Source: Pseudodesulfovibrio senegalensis (GTDB taxonomy: Bacteria; Desulfobacterota; Desulfovibrionia; Desulfovibrionales; Desulfovibrionaceae). Taken from it: DNA of 64,000 nt. Positions 37,313 through 46,153 of this stretch are shown here, piece by piece. The notes under the pieces were generated by a model. It was not told the origin of the DNA, did no database searches, and saw nothing but the letters and a program-made list of their open reading frames with translations. The stretch is from NCBI RefSeq assembly GCF_008830225.1, contig NZ_WAIE01000001.1, positions 248,001-312,000 of the forward strand. The letters are read 5' to 3'. Position numbers and translations under genes: made by a program. Position 1 is the stretch's first letter, and each line of letters starts with the position of its first letter.

Positions 37313-39214
37313 ATGTCTAACCTGCTATTGCTTCTCATCGTGTTACCGGTGGCAGCTGGAATCGCCTGTTATTATCTCAGGTCGAATTCCCTGCGCACCG
37401 CCATTGTCACGGTGACGGGCGCGGTACTGGCTGCCGCGTCGCTGGGTCTTTTGCAACAGGGACCCTTCACCTATCAGCCCGGTTCCTTTCTCGGAATAGG
37501 CTGGGGTGGCATTGTCACCGTTCTGGACTTCGCACTGCTCTTCGTGGTGCTTTACTTCGGTTTCAAGCTCCAGAACCTTCTCATCAAACTTTTTACTGTC
37601 GCGCAGATCGTCCTTCTGGCGTTCTTCGAGATGTTCATGGTCGAGCACGGTGCAGGCGGCCCCGCCCTTGCGGCGGACAACCTGTCCATTATCATGGTGC
37701 TCGTCATTTCCATCGTCGGCTCTCTCATCTGCATCTTCGGCCTTCCCTACATGAAGGAGCACGAAGAGCATCTCAAGCTCAAGAAAAGTCGCCAGCCGCA
37801 GTTCTTCCTGTATCTGGTCCTGTTCCTGGGCGCCATGAACGGCTTGGTTCTGGCAAACAACATCCTGTGGCTGTACTTCTTCTTCGAGGTGACCACCTTC
37901 TGTTCCTTCATGCTCATCGGGCATGACGGCACGGAGATCGCCGTGAAGAACGCCACCCGGGCCTTGTGGATGAACAGCCTCGGCGGGCTGGCCTTTTTGG
38001 TGGGCATGGTGTGGGCATACGCCCAGACCGGCACGCTGGACATATCGGTCATGCTGGCTGCGGGTCCCGCTTCCGGCGCACTGCTGGTGGCTGTCGGCTT
38101 TTTGTGCCTTGCCGGTTTCGTCAAGGCCGCGCAGCTTCCGTTCCAGAGCTGGCTGCTGGGCGCCATGGTTGCTCCCACGCCGGTTTCCGCTCTGCTGCAT
38201 TCGTCCACCATGGTCAAGGCCGGTGTGTACATCGTGCTGCGTTTCGCGCCCATGTTCCAGGGCACGTTCGTCAGTGACGGCATCGCCCTGTGCGGCGCGT
38301 TCACCTTCCTTGCCTGTGCAGCCCTGGCCATTGGCCAGAGCAACGGCAAGAAGATTCTTGCCTATTCCACCATCAGCAACCTCGGCCTGATCATCGCCTG
38401 CGCGGGTCTGAATACCCCGCTGGCCATCAGCGCCGCCATTTTGCTGATCATCTTCCACGCGGTCTCCAAGTCGCTGCTGTTCCTCTGTGTCGGTACCATC
38501 GAACAGAAGATCGGCTCCCGCGATATCGAAGACATGCGTGAACTGTTCAAGACCATGCCCCGTACCGCGGGCATCGCCATTGTGGGCATCCTGACCATGC
38601 TGCTGCCGCCGTTCGGCGTGCTGCTCTGTAAGTGGATGGCCATCGAGGCTGCTTCCGGCCACCTGTTCGTGGTTGTCATGATGGCTCTGGCCAGTGCCCT
38701 GACAGTCGTGTACTGGGCGCGCTGGGCCGGCCTGATGATGGGCGGCCACAAGATCGGCGGTCCCATGGAGCGTCAGCCGGTGTTCATCAAGCTGCCGCTG
38801 GTGCTTTTGTGCCTCGGCGCCATGGTCTTCGCCTTCCTTGCTCCGATCATCTACTCCGAACTGCTGGCTCCGCTCATGAGCACCGCCGCAATGACCGTTG
38901 AAGGCGGCATCATTGCCACGGCAACGGGCGGCTTCGCCATCTATCCGGTGTTCCTGCTGGTCGGCGTCGGTTCGCTGTTTGCGCTCAATCGCGCCATGCG
39001 TTCCCGCGACGTCCGCATGGTCACGCCGTATGTGGCCGGCGCAGACGTTTCCGGAGAGGATGAAGGCGCGTTCAACGGTCCCATGGATACGGCCGTGCCG
39101 TATGCCGCCAGCAACTACTACCTCGGCGAATTCTTCGCGGAAGGTAGGCTCACGCTGTGGATCAACATCGCGGCCATCGGTTTGATCGTTCTGATGATGG
39201 GAGGGGCGCTGTAA
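37313..39214 (+). CDS. echA: Ech hydrogenase subunit EchA (NuoL/antiporter-like)
   Basis: This 633-residue integral membrane protein is homologous to complex I NuoL and Mrp antiporter subunits. It couples H2/ferredoxin chemistry to proton (or sodium) translocation. About 14-16 helices are evident. The antiporter core is visible in KAAQLPFQSWLLGAM near residue 270 and LLHSSTMVKAGVYIV (about 295). The ATG at 37313 follows AAGGGGTG. The stop overlaps the echB start by one base (TAATG). Confidence 0.93.
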   Translation: MSNLLLLLIVLPVAAGIACYYLRSNSLRTAIVTVTGAVLAAASLGLLQQGPFTYQPGSFLGIGWGGIVTVLDFALLFVVLYFGFKLQNLLIKLFTVAQIVLLAFFEMFMVEHGAGGPALAADNLSIIMVLVISIVGSLICIFGLPYMKEHEEHLKLKKSRQPQFFLYLVLFLGAMNGLVLANNILWLYFFFEVTTFCSFMLIGHDGTEIAVKNATRALWMNSLGGLAFLVGMVWAYAQTGTLDISVMLAAGPASGALLVAVGFLCLAGFVKAAQLPFQSWLLGAMVAPTPVSALLHSSTMVKAGVYIVLRFAPMFQGTFVSDGIALCGAFTFLACAALAIGQSNGKKILAYSTISNLGLIIACAGLNTPLAISAAILLIIFHAVSKSLLFLCVGTIEQKIGSRDIEDMRELFKTMPRTAGIAIVGILTMLLPPFGVLLCKWMAIEAASGHLFVVVMMALASALTVVYWARWAGLMMGGHKIGGPMERQPVFIKLPLVLLCLGAMVFAFLAPIIYSELLAPLMSTAAMTVEGGIIATATGGFAIYPVFLLVGVGSLFALNRAMRSRDVRMVTPYVAGADVSGEDEGAFNGPMDTAVPYAASNYYLGEFFAEGRLTLWINIAAIGLIVLMMGGAL

Positions 39215-40062
39215 TGGAAGGTCTCATTCTCGCAATAATCGCTGTTATTCTCGCCCCGGTCGCGGGCGGCCTGCTGGCCGGTCTCGACCGTCGCGTCACC
39301 GCCTGGATGCAGTCCCGGCAGGGTCCGCCCGTTATGCAGGCCATCTATGACGCGGCCAAGCTCTTCGGCAAGGAAAAGCTGGTGGTCAACCGCTGGCAGA
39401 TCCTGTGCGCCTGGGTCTATCTCATCGCCGCGGCCATGTCCGTGGGGCTGTTCTTTGCCCAGGCCGACCTGCTGATCATCTTCTTCGTGCAGGCCGCCGG
39501 AGCCGTCTTCCTGGTCATGGGCGCGCTTTCCGCGCGCAGCCCTTACAGTCAGGTGGGCGCACAGCGTGAACTCATTCAGGTATTGACCTACGAACCCATG
39601 CTCATTCTGGTGTTCGTGGCCATGTACCTCGTGGTGGGCAGCTTCAACGTCTCGGACATTCTCGCCTACGAGAGCCCGCTGATCGTCAAGCTTCCGCTCA
39701 TGTTCATCGTGCTCAGCTACGCGCTGACCATCAAGCTGCGCAAATCGCCGTTCGACTTCTCCACCTCCCATCACGGGCATCAGGAGCTGGTCAAGGGCGT
39801 GCTGACCGAATACTCGGGTCCCTTCCTTGCCCTCATCGAAGTGGCCCACTGGTATGAGACTGTTCTCATCCTCGGCGTGACCGCACTGTTCTGGGCCACG
39901 AGCTGGTACTGGATGCTGCTGTTGCTGGTGTGCGTCTACTTTGCCGAAATACTCATCGACAACACCATGGCCCGTATGACCTGGCGTTGGATGCTCAAGT
40001 ATGTCTGGAGTATCGGCCTTGCGCTGTCGTTCATCAACTTCATTTGGCTCTATGCGAGGTAA
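39214..40062 (+). CDS. echB: Ech hydrogenase subunit EchB (NuoH-like)
   Basis: This 282-residue membrane subunit, homologous to NuoH, anchors the hydrogenase module to the membrane arm. The start region has QSRQGPPVMQAIYDAAKLF, and the loop with KSPFDFSTSHHGHQELVKG is the conserved NuoH-type segment near residue 178. The ATG overlaps the echA stop, with GGGAGGGG upstream. The long open frame over this region on the minus strand is antisense noise. Confidence 0.94.
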   Translation: MEGLILAIIAVILAPVAGGLLAGLDRRVTAWMQSRQGPPVMQAIYDAAKLFGKEKLVVNRWQILCAWVYLIAAAMSVGLFFAQADLLIIFFVQAAGAVFLVMGALSARSPYSQVGAQRELIQVLTYEPMLILVFVAMYLVVGSFNVSDILAYESPLIVKLPLMFIVLSYALTIKLRKSPFDFSTSHHGHQELVKGVLTEYSGPFLALIEVAHWYETVLILGVTALFWATSWYWMLLLLVCVYFAEILIDNTMARMTWRWMLKYVWSIGLALSFINFIWLYAR

Positions 40063-40065
40063 GCC

Positions 40066-40503
40066 ATGTTCAAGGGATTCATAGATAAATCTCGCGCCAA
40101 ATCTCCGTGGATCATGCATTTTGACTGCGGAAGCTGCAACGGCTGCGATATCGAGACTCTGGCCTGCCTGACACCGCTTTACGACGTGGAGCGGTTCGGC
40201 ATCATCAACGTGGGCAACCCCAAGCATGCGGACGTTCTGCTCGTCACCGGTTGCGTGAACCATCGCAACAAGGCCGTGCTCAAGAACATCTACGAACAGA
40301 TGCCCAGCCCCAAGGCCGTCATCGCCATCGGCGCATGCGGACTCACCGGCGGCATCTTCCGCGATTGCTACAACGTGGTCGGCGGCGTGGACAAGGTCAT
40401 TCCCGTGGACGTGTACGTTCCGGGCTGTCCGGCTCGCCCCGAGGCCATCATTGATGGCGTTGTCGAGGCCCTGAACCTCTTCCAGCAAAAGCAAGCGGGC
40501 TAG
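40066..40503 (+). CDS. echC: Ech hydrogenase small subunit EchC (NuoB-like)
   Basis: This 145-residue soluble subunit holds the proximal 4Fe-4S cluster that receives electrons from the NiFe site. Ligand cysteines are seen in CGSCNGC (residues 21-27), in IGACGLTGG and in VPGCPARPEA. It is homologous to NuoB. The gene starts three bases after the echB stop. Confidence 0.95.
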   Translation: MFKGFIDKSRAKSPWIMHFDCGSCNGCDIETLACLTPLYDVERFGIINVGNPKHADVLLVTGCVNHRNKAVLKNIYEQMPSPKAVIAIGACGLTGGIFRDCYNVVGGVDKVIPVDVYVPGCPARPEAIIDGVVEALNLFQQKQAG

Positions 40504-40524
40504 ACCCGCATCGAGGATATCGAC

Positions 40525-40890
40525 GTGATAGATGCAACCCCAGTCACATCCGAAAGCGTGATCAGTGAAGTCATGCGGATGAAGAACGAGGGCTACAGGT
40601 TCGTGACCATGTCCAGCGCTCCGGTGAAGGACGGGTACATGGACATCCTGTACCACTTTGACAAGGACCTGGATCTCAAGCACCTGCGTCTTCCCATCAA
40701 GGAAGGCGAGGCCATTCCCAGCGTTTCCGGCGTGTATTTCTGCGCCATGCTGGCGGAAAACGAGTTGCAGGAGCTTGCCGGACTCAAGTTTGACGGCCTT
40801 GTGCTCGACTACAACCGGACCCTGCTTCAGGACTCGACGGTCACCTGCGTGCCCCTCGTGAACAAGTGCAAGGTAGCGGAAAGGAAATAA
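40525..40890 (+). CDS. echD: Ech hydrogenase subunit EchD (NuoC-like)
   Basis: This 121-residue protein starts with GTG at 40525, with GAGGATATC upstream. It matches the small NuoC-like subunit by size, soluble nature and place between echC and echE. The central DILYHFDKDLDLKHLRL and the later VYFCAMLAENELQEL segments fit the NuoC fold. No cofactor motif is expected or seen. Confidence 0.9.
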   Translation: MIDATPVTSESVISEVMRMKNEGYRFVTMSSAPVKDGYMDILYHFDKDLDLKHLRLPIKEGEAIPSVSGVYFCAMLAENELQELAGLKFDGLVLDYNRTLLQDSTVTCVPLVNKCKVAERK

Positions 40891-40899
40891 GGAGCGGTC

Positions 40900-41979
40900 A
40901 TGTCCAAGAGAACAGTAATACCTTTCGGCCCCCAGCATCCGGTTTTGCCGGAGCCGATTCATGTCAAGCTGGTGGTGGAGGACGAGATCGTCAAGGAGGC
41001 GGTCCCGGCTCTGGGCTACGTGCACCGCGGCCTTGAAATGCTGGCCTCCATCCGTGATTACCATCAGATGATCAACGTGTGCGAACGCGTATGCGGCATC
41101 TGCTCCATGATCCACGCCACCTGCTACTGCCAGACCATCGAAAAGATGATGGGCATCGAGGTTACCTCGCGCTCCGAATATCTTCGCGTGATCTGGTCCG
41201 AGCTGCACCGCATGCATTCCCACCTGCTCTGGCTCGGTCTCTTTGCCGATGCGTTCGGCTTCGAGTCCCTGTTCATGCAGTTCTGGAAAGTGCGCGAGCG
41301 CGTCATGGACATCAACGAAGCAACCGCGGGCAACCGCGTGATCGTTTCGGTCAACGTGGTGGGCGGCGTGCGCGCCGACCTCTCCGACGAGCAGCTCCGC
41401 TGGATCCTCGACGAGATGGATATCATGGAAAAAGAGCTCAAGGAGATGGAAAACACCATCCTCAACGACTACACGGTCAAGTCCCGCACCGTGGGCAAGG
41501 GCGTCATGACGTACGACCAGGCCCTGGAGCTTGGCGCGGCCGGACCCACCCTGCGCGGGTCGGGCGTTGCCTCGGACATGCGCATGCTCGGCTACGGTGC
41601 CTACAAGCACCTGGACTTCGAGCCCGTGGTCCATCCGGACGGTGACAGCTTCTCCCGTTCCTGGGTCCGTTTCCAGGAAGTCTACCAGTCCATCCGGCTG
41701 GTGCGTCAGGCCATTGCCGACCTGCCGCAGGGCGACATTGCCGTGAAGGTCAAGGGCAACCCCGAGGGCGAGGAAGTCATGCGCGTGGAACAGCCGCGCG
41801 GCGAATGCCTCTACTATATCAAGGGTAACGGAACCAAGAATCTGGACAGGCTGCGCATCCGTACGCCGACGTTTGCGAACATTCCGCCGCTGCTGGCCAT
41901 GTTGCCGGAATGCGAGCTGGCCGACGTTCCCGTCATCATTCTGTCCATCGACCCGTGCATCAGCTGCACGGAACGCTAG
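40900..41979 (+). CDS. echE: Ech [NiFe] hydrogenase large subunit EchE (NuoD-like)
   Basis: This 359-residue catalytic subunit has both NiFe-binding motifs intact: RVCGIC (Cys65, Cys68) and DPCISC (Cys353, Cys356). It evolves or takes up H2 coupled to ferredoxin. The protein ends three residues after the last ligand (TER stop), so there is no C-terminal peptide for a maturation protease to remove, unlike most [NiFe] hydrogenases. It has a good ribosome-binding site (AAGGAG) and lies nine bases after echD. Confidence 0.96.
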   Translation: MSKRTVIPFGPQHPVLPEPIHVKLVVEDEIVKEAVPALGYVHRGLEMLASIRDYHQMINVCERVCGICSMIHATCYCQTIEKMMGIEVTSRSEYLRVIWSELHRMHSHLLWLGLFADAFGFESLFMQFWKVRERVMDINEATAGNRVIVSVNVVGGVRADLSDEQLRWILDEMDIMEKELKEMENTILNDYTVKSRTVGKGVMTYDQALELGAAGPTLRGSGVASDMRMLGYGAYKHLDFEPVVHPDGDSFSRSWVRFQEVYQSIRLVRQAIADLPQGDIAVKVKGNPEGEEVMRVEQPRGECLYYIKGNGTKNLDRLRIRTPTFANIPPLLAMLPECELADVPVIILSIDPCISCTER

Positions 41980-41991
41980 GGAGGACGGCAT

Positions 41992-42468
41992 ATGTTTACG
42001 TTCACCCCGACCATCTTGAAAAACCTGGTCAACAAACCGGCCACGAGGAAATATCCGTTCGTGAAGCGCGCGCCGTTCGAAAACTATCGCGGCGAGCTGT
42101 ACAACAACATCGACGACTGCATCTTCTGCGGCACATGTGCCCGCAAGTGCCCGTCGGTGTGCATCACCGTGGACAAGAAAACCGGGCTGTGGGAATGCGA
42201 TCCCTTTGCCTGCGTTTACTGCGGCATCTGTGTGGACACCTGTCCCACCAAGTGCCTGCACTTCCACGACGTGCACCGGGGCCCGGCAACGCAACCCCAG
42301 ATGCTGACCATGCAGGGGGAGCCGCCCAAGCCCAAGAAGAAAAAAGCCGCTGCTGCCAAGGAAGCTGCTCCCGCCAAGGAAGCCGCTGCCAAGGACACCG
42401 CGGAAAAGTCCGAAAAGCCTGCCAAGAAAAAGGCCGATTCCACAAAGGAAGACAAGGCTGACAAATAG
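41992..42468 (+). CDS. echF: Ech hydrogenase ferredoxin subunit EchF with Lys/Ala-rich tail
   Basis: This 158-residue protein has two 4Fe-4S motifs, CIFCGTCARKCP and CVYCGICVDTCP, homologous to NuoI, which pass electrons between soluble ferredoxin and EchC. After the ferredoxin domain (about residue 105) comes a tail of about 50 residues made almost wholly of Lys, Ala, Glu and Asp with repeats of the AAAKEAAPAKE kind. This is not part of the standard EchF fold and is probably disordered. It is the last gene of the operon, followed by a strong terminator. Confidence 0.94.
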   Translation: MFTFTPTILKNLVNKPATRKYPFVKRAPFENYRGELYNNIDDCIFCGTCARKCPSVCITVDKKTGLWECDPFACVYCGICVDTCPTKCLHFHDVHRGPATQPQMLTMQGEPPKPKKKKAAAAKEAAPAKEAAAKDTAEKSEKPAKKKADSTKEDKADK

Positions 42469-42494
42469 GCGGGTTCTTCGTGGAACCGCATACA

Positions 42495-42522
42495 AAAAGG
42501 CCCTGCTTCGGCAGGGCCTTTT
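42495..42522. terminator. Terminator of the ech operon
   Basis: A perfect 12-base stem (AAAAGGCCCTGC and its complement) with a TTCG tetraloop ends in TTTT; it can work in both directions. Confidence 0.92.
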
Positions 42523-42629
42523 CGTTTGCCCACAAAGGCCCGACGGTTTTGTTGCCGCAAATCGTTGTTGGCTTTCTCCGGGTTGAACGGGCGGCTTTGG
42601 TCAGCCCTGCCGCGGTGGGGTGGCGGTCA

Positions 42630-43991
42630 TCACCCGCTGGTTGTGCCCAGTTTTACTACAGGCCTGCCTGCCCACAGGTCCGCCTCGATATTTTCCAGGG
42701 AAATGCCCTTGGTTTCAGGCACAAAGAAGCGACAGAAGAACCATCCCGCCGCGCCGATCCCGGCGTAGAGCGCGAACGCTCCCCACGGCTGGACAGCCTC
42801 CACCAGACTCAAGAATGTCATGGCCACGATGCAGTTGAAGCCCCAGTTGGACAGGGTGGCGATGCTCATGGCAGTCCCCCGGACGTTCAGCGGATAGATT
42901 TCCGAAATCAACAGCCACCCGATGGGGCCGAGGCTCACGGCAAAGGCCGCGATATAGACGACAAGGGCTCCCACGGCCACCCACTTCATGGAGCCCGCGA
43001 GCAGGTGTTGGAATCTGAAGGCCCCGGCCAGGGACAGCAGGGCCAGAGTCATGAAAAACAGCCCGGCGGACAACAGGGGTTTGCGGCCGATGCGATCCAG
43101 AAGCCTTACGGCCGCGATGGTCATGAGCACGTTGACCATGCCCACGCCCACTGTGGCCCAGATGGCCGCCGCATCCGAAGCGAATCCGGCCTTCTTGAAG
43201 ATGGTCGGGGCGTAGTAGATGACCGTGTTGATGCCGGTGAACTGCTGCACGAACATGATGCCGATGCCGACCAGCATCACGGGCCTGAGCCGCGGGGACA
43301 TCAGCTCCCGCAAGGAACCTGTGTTCTGCTCGGCTTCATCTTCATGCACAAGGGAGCTTTCCTGTCCCAGCCGCTTCAGGGCGTCTTTTGCCTTGTTGGC
43401 GTGTCCCCTGGCGGCCAGCCAGCGTGGCGAGCAGGGCAGGAAGAGCATGCCCGTTCCCAGTACGAGGGCAGGAAACAGGCCGGCCAGAAACATCCAGCGC
43501 CACCCGTGGGCCTGCCCGGAAAATATCCCGTCCACACAGTAGGAGACCACGATGCCGATGGTGATCATGAGCTGGTTGAGGCTGACAAGGGCCCCGCGTT
43601 TGTCGGGCGGGGAAATCTCGGAGAGATACAACGGTACGGCAAAGGAGGCAGTGCCTATCCCCAGCCCGACCACCAGCCGGCCGACAATGAGCATGTGCAT
43701 TGATCCGGCGGCAACGCACATGAGCGTTCCCAGACCGAAAACAAGGGCCGTGCCCATGATGACCGCCTTGCGTCCGAATCGGTCCGCAAGCAGTCCGCCG
43801 GAGGCCGCGCCCAGGATGCAGCCCGCCAGCACCGCACCAATGACCACCTCCTCCTGTACGGGCGAAAAATGAAATTCGCGTACGATCTGCAGGATCGCCC
43901 CGGAAATGACGCCGGTGTCAAAGCCGAACAGCAGGCCGCCTGTCGCCGCCACCCCGGCTGCCATGAACAGAATGCCTTTTCCCCTGCTCAC
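42630..43991 (-). CDS. MFS sugar transporter (sugar/H+ symporter family)
   Basis: This protein of about 453 residues has 12 predicted helices and the sugar-porter signatures: GGLLFGFDTGVISGA in helix 1, DRFGRKAV after helix 2, the RLVVGLGIG helix, and PVPETKG-type VPETKGISLENIE near the C-terminus. It probably imports a hexose or pentose with protons. The GTG start at 43991 is one base from a run of ten G, so its ribosome-binding site is the tract itself. An internal ATG (residue 10) preceded by AGGGG is an alternative start. Confidence 0.9.
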   Translation of the reverse strand: MSRGKGILFMAAGVAATGGLLFGFDTGVISGAILQIVREFHFSPVQEEVVIGAVLAGCILGAASGGLLADRFGRKAVIMGTALVFGLGTLMCVAAGSMHMLIVGRLVVGLGIGTASFAVPLYLSEISPPDKRGALVSLNQLMITIGIVVSYCVDGIFSGQAHGWRWMFLAGLFPALVLGTGMLFLPCSPRWLAARGHANKAKDALKRLGQESSLVHEDEAEQNTGSLRELMSPRLRPVMLVGIGIMFVQQFTGINTVIYYAPTIFKKAGFASDAAAIWATVGVGMVNVLMTIAAVRLLDRIGRKPLLSAGLFFMTLALLSLAGAFRFQHLLAGSMKWVAVGALVVYIAAFAVSLGPIGWLLISEIYPLNVRGTAMSIATLSNWGFNCIVAMTFLSLVEAVQPWGAFALYAGIGAAGWFFCRFFVPETKGISLENIEADLWAGRPVVKLGTTSG

Positions 43992-43992
43992 G

Positions 43993-44002
43993 CCCCCCCC
44001 CC
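43993..44002 (-). repeat. Ten-base G tract at the transporter ribosome-binding site
   Basis: The minus strand reads AAGGGGGGGGGGC and then the GTG start. Slippage in such a tract would change the spacing between the purine-rich ribosome-binding site and the start codon, and so the level of the transporter. Confidence 0.75.
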
Positions 44003-44281
44003 TTGTTGTCCGATTGCCGTTTATGGTTTCAAAAATACGGATGATTTCATCGTACCCGAAACATCACAAACCACAAGCTGTTCACTGCCGGTTCATGGCG
44101 GTTTCGCCGGGCGTTGGCACGATCATATCCATGCTTGTGTTTTCGGTGCGCCCGGTGGAAAGGCGGTTTTCGGGGTCGGGAACAGGGTGGCTTCTGTGAT
44201 GACCGCGCAAGCTGCAGGAATTTGCGGCACGCTGGTCGAAATAATAATTTCACGACGATGGATTTCGTCTATATTGAATGA

Positions 44282-45082
44282 ATGAAGAGAGGTTTTTTCG
44301 TATTGTTCGCACTTATCGGGTGCATGCTGCTTGCGCCCGGGCGCCCATGTCCGGCGGCCGGTGTGGGGCGCGTGCGCCTGACCAGCGGAGAATGGCCTCC
44401 CTATCTCTCCGAAAATATGGCTCATTTTGGGTTGGTGTCTCTCCTTGTGTCCAGCGCCTTTGCCGAAGAAGGCGTTGTGGTGGAGTATGGCTTTTTTCCG
44501 TGGTTGCGCTCGTTGGAACTGGCGCGTTCCGGGGAGTGGGACGGTTCCGTGATCTGGCTGCGCAATTCGGAGCGCGAGCATGATTTTCTGTTCAGCGATC
44601 CGGTCTACTTCAGTTGCCAGGCGTTTTTTCACCGCAGGGACAGGCCATTTGATTGGAATTGCTATGAGGACCTGCGTGGGGTTAAGATAGGCGTATCCCT
44701 CGGGTATTCTTACGGTAATAAGTTCGACAGGATGCTTGAAAACGGGGAGCTGGACGTGGACGTGGCCCAGACTGACCGCATGAACATGAACAAGTTGCTG
44801 TCGGGCCGCATTGATATTTTCCCGATCAATGTGGAGATCGGTTATTATCTGCTCAGGGCGGATTTCCCTCCCGGTCTGGCCAATCTTGTGACGCATCATC
44901 CCCGGTTGCTGATCAACAATCGCGCCCTGCATCTGATTGTTCCTCGCGGCCTGCCACGGTCACGGACCATTCTCCAAGTGTTCAATCGCGGTTTGAAGAA
45001 ACTGCACGACAGCGGCGCCTTCGATCGATTGGTGCAGGAGTGGCATCAAATGGAGTCCCTGTCGCAACAGCCCTGCAATTGA
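44282..45082 (+). CDS. Periplasmic solute-binding protein, amino-acid (PAAT/SBP_bac_3) type
   Basis: The gene encodes 266 residues with a signal peptide (KRGFFVLFALIGCMLL, ending near PAAGVG) and a type II periplasmic binding fold: RLTSGEWPPYLSENM opening, DGSVIWLRNSERE in the middle, and LRGVKIGVSLGYSYG for the second lobe. No transporter genes are adjacent. Such orphan proteins are common in Desulfovibrio-type genomes and may be sensors. Ligand unknown. Confidence 0.85.
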   Translation: MKRGFFVLFALIGCMLLAPGRPCPAAGVGRVRLTSGEWPPYLSENMAHFGLVSLLVSSAFAEEGVVVEYGFFPWLRSLELARSGEWDGSVIWLRNSEREHDFLFSDPVYFSCQAFFHRRDRPFDWNCYEDLRGVKIGVSLGYSYGNKFDRMLENGELDVDVAQTDRMNMNKLLSGRIDIFPINVEIGYYLLRADFPPGLANLVTHHPRLLINNRALHLIVPRGLPRSRTILQVFNRGLKKLHDSGAFDRLVQEWHQMESLSQQPCN

Positions 45083-45169
45083 CATCGCCCGGCCATGTGC
45101 TAAAGCCGTTTCTTCCGCATTCACTCATCCCTGCATTCACGCTTCAACGATGACCCGAGAGGAAGTCGC

Positions 45170-45901
45170 ATGCTCGACAATATGGCCGTGATCCTGTTTC
45201 GTCCCAAGTACCCGGAAAACATAGGTTCGGTGGCCCGCGCCTGCCTGAACATGGGCTGTGAAAACATTATTCTGGTGGCGCCGCAGAATTTCGACATGGA
45301 CAAGGCCCTGCCCCTGGCAACGGCTCATGCGCGGCATCTGCTGGAGCATGCACGCATCGTGGACACGCTGGAGGAGGCTGTCCGTGATTTCAATGCCGTG
45401 TACGGTACCACGGCTCGCACCGGCGGCTGGCGCAAGGGCATCATGAGTCCGGCAACCCTGGCCGGGGCGGCAAACGAAAAGATGCGCGACGGCGGCAGGG
45501 TGGCCGTGCTGTTCGGCCCGGAGGACAGGGGGCTGACCAACGACGAGACCAAGCTCTGCACCGGGCTGGTGACCATACCCACCAATTGGGAAAACTCCTC
45601 GCTCAATCTTTCGCAGGCCGTGCTTGTGATTCTTTACGAATGTTTCAAGCGGTCGCTGGACAAGCCCTTTACCCCGGCCGGTCCGCCCGAAGAACGCCTG
45701 ACCACGGTGGAGGAGCAGGAAGTCCTTTTTGAAAATATGCGCGAAGTGTTGCTGGATATCGACTACCTGCGCGATACCAATACCGAGTATTGGATGCTTC
45801 CTGTGCGTCGCTTCATGTCCCGGATCAATCTCAAGCGTAATGAATTCAACCTGCTGATGGGCATATGCCGTCAAATCCGTTGGGCCACGGGGAAAAAATA
45901 G
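45170..45901 (+). CDS. trmJ: tRNA/rRNA 2'-O-methyltransferase, TrmJ/SpoU family
   Basis: This 243-residue RNA methyltransferase has the knotted SPOUT fold. Motif 1 is RPKYPENIGSVARACLNMG, motif 2 is VLFGPEDRGLTNDE, and motif 3 is NSSLNLSQAVLVILYE. The length and the C-terminal helical extension fit TrmJ, which methylates position 32 of certain tRNAs. The target cannot be fixed by eye. The ATG follows GAGAGGAAG. Confidence 0.88.
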   Translation: MLDNMAVILFRPKYPENIGSVARACLNMGCENIILVAPQNFDMDKALPLATAHARHLLEHARIVDTLEEAVRDFNAVYGTTARTGGWRKGIMSPATLAGAANEKMRDGGRVAVLFGPEDRGLTNDETKLCTGLVTIPTNWENSSLNLSQAVLVILYECFKRSLDKPFTPAGPPEERLTTVEEQEVLFENMREVLLDIDYLRDTNTEYWMLPVRRFMSRINLKRNEFNLLMGICRQIRWATGKK

Positions 45902-46153
45902 CCGCGGCCATGCTTTCCGCCTGTGTGGCCGTTTGCTTTTTGGGCTCAGGAGTGGCACTGTGTTCAATGGCTATCGGATATGGATTTTCTAAATCTGCCG
46001 GGCATGTTTGGGGAGAGTTTTCCATATGGTTTTTCAGCACTTTCTGTCGAGGCGCGTTGGGCGTTGCCTCGGTGACGTGATTGTATCGTGCCCTGATCTG
46101 GGGCGGGATGCCATCCGGTGCGCTTTGGTGCGCGGCCCGTCACGGAGCTGTGC

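Noticed and set aside
39118-42495. Very long minus-strand open frame (over 1100 codons) across the ech operon
   Set aside because: It is antisense to six clear hydrogenase genes, is His/Gly/Val-rich with no domain, and arises from GC-rich codon bias. The same holds for minus-strand frames at 31280-34102 and 46034-48637.
45865-46080. Possible 71-residue membrane protein after the TrmJ-type gene
   Set aside because: It has a hydrophobic stretch, but no good ribosome-binding site and it starts inside the upstream gene. Evidence is too weak to list.
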